From the NCBI RefSeq assembly GCF_038433135.1, contig NZ_JBCDMV010000030.1:16178-80177 (forward strand): 64,000 nt of DNA, written 5' to 3'. Under the pieces are notes generated by a model, which ran no database searches, was not told the DNA's origin, and saw only the letters and a program-made list of their open reading frames with translations. The stretch is from Luteococcus sp038433135 (lineage in GTDB: Bacteria; Actinomycetota; Actinomycetes; Propionibacteriales; Propionibacteriaceae). Positions 5,892-14,607 of the stretch are shown here, one piece after another. The position numbers were made by a program, and so were the translations under genes. The first letter of the stretch is position 1. The number at the start of each line of letters is the position of its first letter.

Positions 5892-8009
5892 CTAGGGGTT
5901 TTCCTGCGGATCCCGACCGGCGACGATGCTCAGCACATCGGCGCCGTGCCGCTCGATCTTGGTCCGCCCGACCCCGGAGATCTTGAGCAGTTCCTGCTCG
6001 TCGGCCGGTTCGGCCTCCGCGATGGCCATCAGGGTGGCATCGGTGAAGATCACGAAGGCGGGCATGCTGTCCGCCTGGGCGGTGGCCAGCCGCCACTGCT
6101 TCAGCCGGTCGAACAGACCTTCGTCGTAGTTCGACGGGCAGCCGCTGTGTCGGCCCAGTTTGCGCTCGGCGCCGGTACCGAGTCCCTTGCCGCAGACCCG
6201 GCAGGTCTGGGACTGGGCGGAGCGGGTGCCGCGCCGCTTCGGGACGGCTTGTTGGGCCTGCTGGGCCAGGGCCGCGGGGGTCAGCCCGTCCAGGAAGCGC
6301 GACGGGCCCCGATTGCCCCGTCCACCGCTGCGCGAGCGGCTCCAGGAGATCCGCAGATGGCGGCGGGCCCGGGTGATGCCGACGTAGAGCAGCCGCTTCT
6401 CCTCCGCCAGTTGGTCGTCGGTGGTGGCCAGCAGGAAGGGCAGGGTGCCTTCCTGCATCCCGAACAGACACACCGCATCCCATTCCAGGCCCTTGGAGGC
6501 GTGCAGGGTGCCCAGCGTCACGCCCTGGCTGACCGGCGCCTGTTGCAGGCTGGCCCGCTCCCCCAGCGACTCCACCAGTTCGGTCAGCCCGTGCTCGGGA
6601 TTCTCGACGGCGAGGTCATGCGCCAGCTCCACCAGCGCATTGAGCGATTCCCACTTCTCCCGCACCGATCCGGAGCCCTCGGGCGGCGCGGCAGACCAGC
6701 CGACCCCGGCCAGCACATCCTTGAGCAGCGGCAGCCCCGGCCCCTCGGGCTCGGAGCGCACCGCGGCCCGCAGCTGGGCCAGGGCCTGCTTGATCTCCGG
6801 CCGCTCGTAGAACTTCTCGCTGCCCCGCACCAGGTAGGGAATGTTGCGTTCGCTGAGGGCGGCCTCCAGCACCGGCGACTGCGCGTTGATCCGGAAGAGC
6901 ACCGCCATCTCCCGCCAGTCGACGCCCTCCTCGTGTCGGGCGGTCAGCCACAGGGCGATGCTGCGGGCCTCGTCGGCCTCCTCCGGGTGCGATCCGAACT
7001 CGACGGCCGGGCCGCTGGGTTGCTGGGCCACCAGGTTAACCCCGGCCAGGGCTCCGGCTGGCTGGGCGTCGCGCCGGCCACGGGGAGCCATCACCTTGTT
7101 GGCCAGCTCCACCACCTGCGGGGTGGAGCGGTAGTCGCGGACCAGCCGGACCACCGTCGTGCCGGGGTGCGCGGCGGCGAAACCGGTCAGGAAGTCGGCC
7201 CGGGCACCGGCAAAGGCGTGGATCGACTGGTGCGGATCGCCCACCACGCACAGGTCGCGTCGATCCCCCAGCCACAGGTTCAGCACGGTCTGCTGCAGCG
7301 GTGAGACGTCCTGGTACTCGTCGACCACGAAGTGCCGGTACTGGCCGCGGATCTGGGCGGCAACCTGTTCATGCTCACTGAGCAGGGCGGCGGTGCACAG
7401 CAGGATGTCGTCGAAGTCGATCTGCCCGCGGTTGCGCTTGGCATTCTCGTAGCCGGTGAAGATCTTGGCGACGGTCTCGGGATCCGCCCCGGCCAGGGTG
7501 CGGTTGGCAGCCCGGGCGATTGCCGGGTACTCGCCGGCGGTGACATTGGAGACCTTGGCCCAACTGATCTCCCCCAGCAGGTCCCGCAACAGCCCGGTGT
7601 CCACCTTCAGCCCGTGCCGGGAGGCGGCCTCGGCCACCAGCGCCATCCTGCGGTCGGTCACCTCCGGCAACTCGACGCCATAGGTGCGGGGCCAGAAGAA
7701 CTGGATCTGGCGCAGTGCCGCGGAGTGGAAGGTGCGGGCCTGCACCGTGCCGACCCCCAGCTGGTGCAGCCGGCCGCGCATCTCCCCGGCAGCCCGGGTG
7801 GTGAAGGTGACGGCGAGCACCCCGCGCGGGTCCAGGGCGCCAGTCAGGGCTCCGTAGGCGATCCGGTGGGTGATGGCGCGGGTCTTGCCGGTGCCTGCGC
7901 CCGCGATCACGGCAACGGGCGCGTCAAAGGTGGTGGCCACCTGACGCTGTTCCGGGTCAAGGGCCGCCAGGATCTGTTCGGGATCTCCGGTGGGATGGGG
8001 GCTGGGCAC
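5892..8009 (-). CDS. uvrD2: UvrD2-type superfamily 1 DNA helicase with HRDC domain
   Basis: The protein of about 705 residues has all SF1A helicase motifs: Walker A GAGTGKT near residue 40, VVDEYQDVSPLQ (Walker B/motif II), VVGDPHQSIHAF (motif III), GTLHASKGLEWDAV (motif V) and VGITRARRHL (motif VI). A tetra-cysteine zinc segment (CRVCGKGLG...HSGCPS) follows, and a C-terminal HRDC domain spans about the last 70 residues. This layout is that of mycobacterial UvrD2. The GTG at 8009 lies 7 nt after a TAAGGT -10, hinting at a leaderless start; GTG 8018 would add three residues. It diverges from recC. Confidence 0.93.
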   Translation of the reverse strand: MPSPHPTGDPEQILAALDPEQRQVATTFDAPVAVIAGAGTGKTRAITHRIAYGALTGALDPRGVLAVTFTTRAAGEMRGRLHQLGVGTVQARTFHSAALRQIQFFWPRTYGVELPEVTDRRMALVAEAASRHGLKVDTGLLRDLLGEISWAKVSNVTAGEYPAIARAANRTLAGADPETVAKIFTGYENAKRNRGQIDFDDILLCTAALLSEHEQVAAQIRGQYRHFVVDEYQDVSPLQQTVLNLWLGDRRDLCVVGDPHQSIHAFAGARADFLTGFAAAHPGTTVVRLVRDYRSTPQVVELANKVMAPRGRRDAQPAGALAGVNLVAQQPSGPAVEFGSHPEEADEARSIALWLTARHEEGVDWREMAVLFRINAQSPVLEAALSERNIPYLVRGSEKFYERPEIKQALAQLRAAVRSEPEGPGLPLLKDVLAGVGWSAAPPEGSGSVREKWESLNALVELAHDLAVENPEHGLTELVESLGERASLQQAPVSQGVTLGTLHASKGLEWDAVCLFGMQEGTLPFLLATTDDQLAEEKRLLYVGITRARRHLRISWSRSRSGGRGNRGPSRFLDGLTPAALAQQAQQAVPKRRGTRSAQSQTCRVCGKGLGTGAERKLGRHSGCPSNYDEGLFDRLKQWRLATAQADSMPAFVIFTDATLMAIAEAEPADEQELLKISGVGRTKIERHGADVLSIVAGRDPQENP

Positions 8010-8016
8010 GTCGGCC

Positions 8017-8039
8017 ACCTTAGCCGCGCCCTCGGACAG
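8017..8039 (-). promoter_or_regulatory. Weak RecA-NDp-like promoter of uvrD2
   Basis: On the minus strand CTGTCCGAG (8039-8031), eight bases, TAAGGT (8022-8017), then seven bases to GTG 8009. The -10 and spacing fit the RecA-NDp pattern, but only six of nine bases of the upstream box match TTGTCRGTG. It lies five bases from the stronger, opposite-facing recC element. Confidence 0.4.
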
Positions 8040-8044
8040 ATTCT

Positions 8045-8067
8045 TTGTCAGTACCGGGCCCTAGTGT
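8045..8067 (+). promoter_or_regulatory. RecA-NDp/PafBC-like promoter of recCBD
   Basis: TTGTCAGTA (8045-8053), exactly eight bases, then TAGTGT (8062-8067). Eight of nine positions match TTGTCRGTG and the -10 matches TAnnnT, the RecA-independent DNA-damage promoter bound by PafBC in mycobacteria. Transcription would start about 8074, just before the recC ATG at 8078. Confidence 0.65.
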
Positions 8068-8077
8068 GGGAGGCACC

Positions 8078-11000
8078 ATGAACGAGCTCCCGAATCCCCT
8101 GACCACTGCGGCGCCGGCTGGCCTGCAGTTGGTGCTGTGCCCGGACTGGGAATCCCTGTCCGTCAATGTCTGCGCCGATCTGGCGGCGCCCCTGGCTGAT
8201 CCCTTCGCGTCCCGACTGGTGGTGGTGGATGCCCCGGCCACCCGCCGGGCGCTCTCCCAGGCGCTGGCCAGCGGCGATGCGGGGATCAGCGCCGGGGTGG
8301 ACTTCGTCGGGCTGCGGGCGGTGCGACGCCAGCTGGAGCATGCGCTGCTGGGGCTGGATGCCGGCAGTGATCCGTGGCGGCCGCGAGGTCTTGCCCTGGC
8401 GGTGCTCGACGTGATGGACGAGGTGGGCGACCAAGCCTGGTTCACGCCGATCCGCAATCACCTGGGTCAGGCGGAACAGCGCCCCGGACGACGCCTGGCC
8501 ACCGCTGACCGGATTGCCCGGTTGCTACTGCGCTACTGCCGGACCAGCCCGGGCCTGGTACGCGCCTGGAATGCCGGGCGGGAGGTCGATCCGCTGGGTG
8601 CGCCCCTGCCGGCACGGGCCGGCTGGCAGCCCAGGATCTGGCGGTTGGTGGCCGACCGGCTGGAGCTGGCCGATCCGGTGACCCGGCACGACGAGCTGTG
8701 CGCCCGGATCGCCAGCCACGACGGCTCCCTGTTGGGCGATGATCTGCTGCGGCTGGTGAATCCCGCTCCGTGCGGACCACTGGAGCGGGAGCTGGTGGCT
8801 GCGCTGGCCGAGCAGATGCCGGTGACCCTGTGGCAGTTGGCGCCGGAGGCGGAGTCGCCGCTGGTTTCGCTGTGGGGCAAGACGTCGGCCGTCGGCCTGC
8901 GGCGCTGGCAGCAGATCGCCACCCGGGTGCGCCGGGTGGCTCCCAACGCGTCCCCCGCGGTACTGCCTGCCGATGTGCAGGTGCACGCCTCGCACGGGCC
9001 CGACCGGCAGGTGGAGGTGCTGCGGGAGGTGCTGTGCACGCTGCTGGCCGATGATCCCACGTTGGAACCGCGGGAGATCGTGGTCGCCTGCACCGATCTG
9101 GACCTGTATGCACCATTGGTGCGCGCCGCCTTCTGCCTGGATCCGGAGGTGGTCGGGCCGCATCTGCATCCCGGTCACCAGCTGCGGGTGCAGCTGGCGG
9201 ACGCGTCGCTCTCCCAACCGAATCAGGTGCTGCAGACGCTGCGCCTGCTGTTGCAGCTCGCCGGGGATCGCGCCACCTCGCAGGATCTGGTGGATCTCTG
9301 CGGCAGCGCGCCGGTGGCGGCCCGCTTCGGCCTGGGCGAGGACGAGCTGGAACGCATTGCGCGGCTGGTGGCCCAGGCGGACATCCGCTGGGGGTTGGAC
9401 GGCCGGCACCGCGCGGAGTTCGGGCTGGGGCAGGTGCGCCAGTCCACCTGGCTGGCGGGTCTGGACCGGGTGTTGACCGGCGTCGCCATGGGGCCGACTC
9501 CCCTGCGTTGGTTGGGTACGGCCCTGCCGGTGGAGCAGGTGGATTCCACCGACATTCCGGCGGCCGGCACCTTGGCCGAGATCGTCTCCCGTAGTCGCAA
9601 GCTGGTGGCCGACTGGCGGAACCCGGCAAGCATCGGCGACTGGATCGGTCGGCTGCACGAAGCACTGGACCTGCTGGCCGGCGCGGAGGGCGACGATGCC
9701 TGGCAGCTGACCCAGGCCCGCGGTGAACTCGCCGACCTCGCCGACCTGACCACCGATCGGGTGGCACTGCTGGGGCTGGGCGACGTCCAGGCGCTCTTCG
9801 ACCGGCTGCTGCGCACCGGCCGCGGCCGGCCCAATTTCGGCAATGGCTCACTGCTGGTCTGTGGTCTGGACGATCTGGGCGGGGTCTCACACCGGGTGGT
9901 GGCAGTGCTGGGGCTGGACGACCAGCGCTTCCCGGCCCGGCCGCCATTGGATGGCGACGATCTGGTGGCCGGCCCAACCACCGATCCGGAGGCCGACCCT
10001 CGGGCCATCTCCCGCCAGTTGCTGCTGGATGCCGTCGCCAGCGCCCGGGAGAAACTGGTGGTGGTACACCAGGGCTTCACCCCGCGCACCAATGAGAAGG
10101 TTCCCCGGCCCGTCGCGGTGGTGGACCTGGCCGAGGCGGCCACCGCCGCGGGCGTGCTGCGGGAATTCGAGCACAGCCTTCAACCCCAGTCCAGCAAGAA
10201 CTTCCTGGCCGACGATCGACAGCCGCCCGCCAGCTTCGACGCTGCTGCCCTGGCCGGCGCCCAGGCACGCGAGCTCCTGCTGGGCAAACCGGCCGAGCCC
10301 GTCGTCCCGCTGTGGCAGACCACTTTCCCGTCGCCGGGCACCGAGACCGACGGGTTGGACCTGACCGCGCTGCTGAACTTCTACAAGCACCCGGCGCGGG
10401 AACTGCTGCGCCGCCAGCTCGGGGTGAGCATGGGTGACTGGGGCGATCAACTGGCCGACGAATTGCCGATCGAACCCAATGGTCTGGAGGAATGGGCCAT
10501 CGGCGACCGCATGGTGCGGCTCACCCTGGAAGGGCTGGATCCCGGCCAGGTGGGCAATGCGGAACGGCTCCGCGGTCAACTGCCGCCCGGTCAGCTCGGC
10601 AGCCGCACGCTGAACAAGATCGGGCCGGTGGTGGGCAAGGTGGTTGCCACCGCGGCCCGGGAGCGCACCGGTGAGCCACAAGACCTGGACTGTGAACTGC
10701 CGTTGGCTGGGCAGCTGGGCACGCTGACCGGCCGGGTGCGGGTCCACGACGCAAGCATCGTCAGCCTCGCGTTCTCCCGCACCAATGCCACCCACCTGCT
10801 GCAGGCGTGGTTCGAACTGTTGCTGCTGACCGCCAGCCGGCCCGCCCCGACGGTGGGCTGGCGGGCCGTGCACATCGGACGAGATGCCGTCGCCACCCTG
10901 ACGGCCCCGCCGTCGGACTGGTGCGCCACGACGTTGGCGGAACTGGCCGCCTTGCGCTCCCAGGGGCTGACCCGTCTGGTGCCCCTGCCGGTCAAGGCCG

Positions 11001-11254
11001 CCGCCACCTTGCAGCGAGCCACCCCGCTGCGCCCCTACCGGGATCACGACCCGGAGCAGCAGGCAGCCCGGGAATTCACGTTCGAGCACGATGCCGACTG
11101 GGCACGCTTCCTGCCCCGGGAATTCGACGGTCTGCGCCGGATTCCGGCCGAGCCCGGCGATCCCGGGGTGCCGGGCCCCTCCCGTTTCGAGAACCTGTCC
11201 GACTGGTTGTTCACGCCGCTGCGCGAGCACCTGAGCGTGGGGAACCTGCGATGA
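8078..11254 (+). CDS. recC: Exodeoxyribonuclease V subunit gamma RecC
   Basis: The 1058-residue product is the RecC subunit of the RecBCD helicase-nuclease, which holds the split DNA strands and recognises Chi. It has the RecC-type inactive helicase regions (no Walker A) and the GNGSLLVCGLDDLGGVSHRVVAVLGLDDQRFP block that aligns with the degenerate motif V region. The C-terminus contains a nuclease-like domain without the catalytic lysine motif. The ATG at 8078 follows a GGGAGG sequence; an upstream in-frame TTG at 8045 lies in the promoter. recC, recB and recD are joined by ATGA overlaps, and a DNA-damage-type promoter precedes the operon. Confidence 0.93.
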   Translation: MNELPNPLTTAAPAGLQLVLCPDWESLSVNVCADLAAPLADPFASRLVVVDAPATRRALSQALASGDAGISAGVDFVGLRAVRRQLEHALLGLDAGSDPWRPRGLALAVLDVMDEVGDQAWFTPIRNHLGQAEQRPGRRLATADRIARLLLRYCRTSPGLVRAWNAGREVDPLGAPLPARAGWQPRIWRLVADRLELADPVTRHDELCARIASHDGSLLGDDLLRLVNPAPCGPLERELVAALAEQMPVTLWQLAPEAESPLVSLWGKTSAVGLRRWQQIATRVRRVAPNASPAVLPADVQVHASHGPDRQVEVLREVLCTLLADDPTLEPREIVVACTDLDLYAPLVRAAFCLDPEVVGPHLHPGHQLRVQLADASLSQPNQVLQTLRLLLQLAGDRATSQDLVDLCGSAPVAARFGLGEDELERIARLVAQADIRWGLDGRHRAEFGLGQVRQSTWLAGLDRVLTGVAMGPTPLRWLGTALPVEQVDSTDIPAAGTLAEIVSRSRKLVADWRNPASIGDWIGRLHEALDLLAGAEGDDAWQLTQARGELADLADLTTDRVALLGLGDVQALFDRLLRTGRGRPNFGNGSLLVCGLDDLGGVSHRVVAVLGLDDQRFPARPPLDGDDLVAGPTTDPEADPRAISRQLLLDAVASAREKLVVVHQGFTPRTNEKVPRPVAVVDLAEAATAAGVLREFEHSLQPQSSKNFLADDRQPPASFDAAALAGAQARELLLGKPAEPVVPLWQTTFPSPGTETDGLDLTALLNFYKHPARELLRRQLGVSMGDWGDQLADELPIEPNGLEEWAIGDRMVRLTLEGLDPGQVGNAERLRGQLPPGQLGSRTLNKIGPVVGKVVATAARERTGEPQDLDCELPLAGQLGTLTGRVRVHDASIVSLAFSRTNATHLLQAWFELLLLTASRPAPTVGWRAVHIGRDAVATLTAPPSDWCATTLAELAALRSQGLTRLVPLPVKAAATLQRATPLRPYRDHDPEQQAAREFTFEHDADWARFLPREFDGLRRIPAEPGDPGVPGPSRFENLSDWLFTPLREHLSVGNLR

Positions 11255-14200
11255 CCAGCACCACCGCCGCCGAGATGACCGCCTTCGACCTGTGCGGCCC
11301 GCTGCCCACCGGCACCTGCGTCCTGGAGGCCTCCGCCGGCACCGGCAAGACCTATGCCATCACCGCGCTGGCGGTCCGCTACCTGGCCGAGGGTGCCTTC
11401 ACCCTGGACCAGATCATGATGGTCACCTTCTCCAGGGCCGCCACGGGGGAACTGCGTCACCGGGTCTACGCCCGGCTGCGCGAGACCCTCGCGGCTCTGG
11501 ATGCCTGGTTGAGCGACGGCGTGCAGCCCGCGGACGAGGTCGACCGGTACCTGGCCTCGGCGCCCCGAGCCGAGGTGCTCACCCGACGCAACCGGATCCA
11601 GTCGGCGCTGGGCGAGATCGACGCGGCCACCATCGCCACCACCCACGAGTTCTGCGCCCGGATGCTGACCGGGCTGGGGCTGCTGGTGGATCACGACCAC
11701 ACCACTCGGTTTGCGGAGAATGTGGACGACCTGGCAGAGCAGGTGGTGCACGACGTCTATCTGGGGCGCGAGGTGAACGGCGCGGATGCCGCACCGGGCA
11801 AGCTGGCCACCTTCGCCCGCTTCGCGGAGGTGGGACGGGCGGCCCTGCGGGAGCCCGACGCGGATCTGGTGCCGGTGGAGGCGCGGGGACTGTCCGCGGA
11901 CCGGGTGGGTTTTGCCGCCGAGGTCCGCCGCCAGTTCGAGCAGCGCAAGCGCCGGGCCGGGGTCTACACCTTCGACGACATGGTGCGGCGACTGCGCGAC
12001 GCCCTGACCGATCCCGTGACCGGTGAGCTGGCCGCGGAGGCCCTCAGCAGCCGATACCGGTTGGTGCTGATCGACGAATTCCAGGACACCGACCCCACCC
12101 AGTGGGAGATCGTCCAGCACGCCTTCGTCGGGCGCAGCATCGTGGTGCTGATCGGCGACCCGAAGCAGGCGATCTATGCCTTCCGCGGCGCGGATGTGAA
12201 TGCCTATCTGGATGCGGTGCGGCACGCCGAGCAGGTCTTCACCCTGCCCACCAACCACCGCAGCGACGAGCCGATCGTGCGGGGCGTGCTGGAGGTCTTC
12301 GGCGGGGTGGCGATGGGTTCGCAACAGATCATCCCCCGGCCGGTCGACGCCGCCCACCGGGGTGCCCGGATCACCGGCCCCGCACCCTGCCCGGCGGTGC
12401 AGGTGCGCTGTGTGGCCGGCCCGCCGCGTGGCCAGTTCGGTGCCACCGCCGGCGCCAGGGCCGTCGACGCCGACCTGGTGAACCAGGTGGTCGCGCTGCT
12501 CAGCGACGGCTGGAGCATCGAGGGCAAGGCCGTGCGGCCGCAGGACATCGCGGTGCTGGTGCGCTCCAACTGGCGCGGGGAACAGGTCAAGCGCGCGCTG
12601 GAGGCCGCCGGGGTGAAGGCGGTCTTCGGCGGCGCGGCGACGGTGATGTCCAGCGAGGCGGCACTGGCCTGGCTGCACCTGCTCAAGGCACTGGTGGAGC
12701 CGTCGGCGCAGGCCATGAAGCGGGCCGCCCTGAGTTGCCTGATCGGCTGGAGCGAGACCGAGCTGGCCCGCGCCGTCGCTGACCGGGGCGAGACCGCGGC
12801 CGGACGCACCATGGCCGAGCTGGCGGTGCAGATCAAGACCCTGAGCCGCACGCTGGTGGCCCAGGGCGTCTCCGCGGTCTTCGAGGCGCTGTGTGACCAG
12901 ACCGACCTGTATCGACGGCTGCTCACCCGCCCCGATGGTGAACGGGTGATGACCGACGTGCGGCACATCTCGCAGCTGCTCAACGACGCCGCGGTGCGCC
13001 ACCAACTGGGGCCACTGGCGTTGGCCGAGTGGCTCTCCGACCGGATCGCCGAGGCACGGCGCACCAAGGACGACGACCGCACCCGACGGCTGGAGACCGA
13101 CACCTCCTGTGTGCAGATCATGACCATCCACGGCGCGAAGGGGCTGGAATTCCCGATCGTGCTGCTGCCCGAGGCCGCCAACGAGGCGCCCCGGGAACCG
13201 CGGCAGGGTGAGCCAAGCGTGCTGCACCTGGACGGGCGACGGGTGCTGGACGTCGGCGTCGACGCCGGCTGGGCACACCGGCAGCGGCAGCGGATGGAAC
13301 AGGAGCGCGCCGAGAGCCTGCGCACCCTGTACGTGGCGATGACCCGCGCCAAGTCCCGGCTGGTGATGTGGTGGGCCCCCACCAAGGCCAATACCGAGGG
13401 TTCGGCGCTGCACCGGTTGCTGCACGGCCCACGGATCCCGGGCGGCACCCCGGACCTGACCCACGAGCTGCCCAGCGACCCGTGCGTCCTGCCCAGCATC
13501 GACCCCACCCTGGTGGAACTGGTCCGGGCCGAGCCGCAGCCGCAGCGCACGTGGCAACCCCGTGAGGAACGCAATCCCGGGATGTCCGCCCGCCGGTTCA
13601 CCCGCGGCATCGACCACAGCTGGCGGCGCACCTCCTATTCCGGGCTCACCAGTGAAGTGCACGGCCAGCGCAGCACCGCGCCGCTGCCGGTGGAGGTGGA
13701 CGAGGTGGAGGGCGACCTGTTCCCCACCGAGGCACCGGTCGACACGGCCGTCGAGGCCCGGGCCGACGAACCGTCGCCGGTCTCTGCGCTGGCGCCGCTG
13801 CCGGGTGGCACCCAGTTCGGCAGTCTGGTGCACGGGGTGCTGGAAGTCACCGACACCACCGCTGCCGACCTGCGCGCGGAGCTGGCCGGGCACGCCGCCC
13901 ATCTGGCCGCCCGGTTACCGGTGTCCGGGCTGGATCCGGACGCACTGGTGGAGGGGTTGCTGGAGGTTCTCGACACCCCGCTGGGAACGGTTGCCGACGG
14001 GCTGCGGCTGCGGAACATCCGGCCCGTGGACCGCTTGGCCGAGCTGGACTTCGAGCTGCCGATGGGCTCCGGCCGTCGCGCCGCCACCCTGCGCGACCTG
14101 GCCACGGCCCTGCAGGACGAGGTCCTGACCGGCGGGGACGCCTTCGCCGCCCGCTACGGTGCGCATCTGGCGGCCAGCGGGGTGGCGGACAAGTCGCTCA

Positions 14201-14607
14201 ACGGCTTCCTCACCGGATCGATCGACGCCGTTCTGCGCACCACCGGTGAACACGGCGATCAGCGCTTCTGGGTGGTGGACTACAAGACCAACCGAATCCC
14301 GGTGGCCGAGGGGGAAGAGCTCGGCTGCCGGCACTACACACCCGAGCCGATGCGGCTGGCGATGATCGAGGCGCACTACCCGCTGCAGGCGCTGCTCTAC
14401 TGCGTCGCGTTGCACCGCTTCCTGGCCTGGCGGCTGCCGGGCTATCGGCCCGAGGTGCACCTGGGCGGGGTGGGTTACCTCTTCGTCCGAGGCATGGCGG
14501 GTCCGCAGACCCCCGTCGTGGACGGCATGCCATGCGGGGTCTTCACCTGGCTGCCGTCGGCCACCCTGGTGACCCATTGTTCGGACCTGATCGGAGGCGC
14601 ACGATGA
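11251..14607 (+). CDS. recB: Exodeoxyribonuclease V subunit beta RecB
   Basis: The 1118-residue protein starts at an ATG overlapping the recC stop by four bases. The N-terminal half is a 3'-5' SF1A helicase: Walker A EASAGTGKT near residue 29, LIDEFQDTDPTQWE, VLIGDPKQAIYAFRGAD, IMTIHGAKGLEFPIV and YVAMTRAKSRL. The C-terminal 300 residues form the RecB nuclease: FGSLVHGVLE (histidine), LTGSIDAV (aspartate), WVVDYKTN (aspartate-lysine) and HYPLQALLY. All nuclease residues are in place, so it should be an active nuclease. It works with RecC and RecD at double-strand breaks. Confidence 0.95.
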   Translation: MTSTTAAEMTAFDLCGPLPTGTCVLEASAGTGKTYAITALAVRYLAEGAFTLDQIMMVTFSRAATGELRHRVYARLRETLAALDAWLSDGVQPADEVDRYLASAPRAEVLTRRNRIQSALGEIDAATIATTHEFCARMLTGLGLLVDHDHTTRFAENVDDLAEQVVHDVYLGREVNGADAAPGKLATFARFAEVGRAALREPDADLVPVEARGLSADRVGFAAEVRRQFEQRKRRAGVYTFDDMVRRLRDALTDPVTGELAAEALSSRYRLVLIDEFQDTDPTQWEIVQHAFVGRSIVVLIGDPKQAIYAFRGADVNAYLDAVRHAEQVFTLPTNHRSDEPIVRGVLEVFGGVAMGSQQIIPRPVDAAHRGARITGPAPCPAVQVRCVAGPPRGQFGATAGARAVDADLVNQVVALLSDGWSIEGKAVRPQDIAVLVRSNWRGEQVKRALEAAGVKAVFGGAATVMSSEAALAWLHLLKALVEPSAQAMKRAALSCLIGWSETELARAVADRGETAAGRTMAELAVQIKTLSRTLVAQGVSAVFEALCDQTDLYRRLLTRPDGERVMTDVRHISQLLNDAAVRHQLGPLALAEWLSDRIAEARRTKDDDRTRRLETDTSCVQIMTIHGAKGLEFPIVLLPEAANEAPREPRQGEPSVLHLDGRRVLDVGVDAGWAHRQRQRMEQERAESLRTLYVAMTRAKSRLVMWWAPTKANTEGSALHRLLHGPRIPGGTPDLTHELPSDPCVLPSIDPTLVELVRAEPQPQRTWQPREERNPGMSARRFTRGIDHSWRRTSYSGLTSEVHGQRSTAPLPVEVDEVEGDLFPTEAPVDTAVEARADEPSPVSALAPLPGGTQFGSLVHGVLEVTDTTAADLRAELAGHAAHLAARLPVSGLDPDALVEGLLEVLDTPLGTVADGLRLRNIRPVDRLAELDFELPMGSGRRAATLRDLATALQDEVLTGGDAFAARYGAHLAASGVADKSLNGFLTGSIDAVLRTTGEHGDQRFWVVDYKTNRIPVAEGEELGCRHYTPEPMRLAMIEAHYPLQALLYCVALHRFLAWRLPGYRPEVHLGGVGYLFVRGMAGPQTPVVDGMPCGVFTWLPSATLVTHCSDLIGGAR

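Noticed and set aside
11044..13902. A 952-codon open frame antisense to recB
   Set aside because: Composition is His/Gln/Gly-rich with no domain or start signal, and RecB is unmistakable on the other strand.
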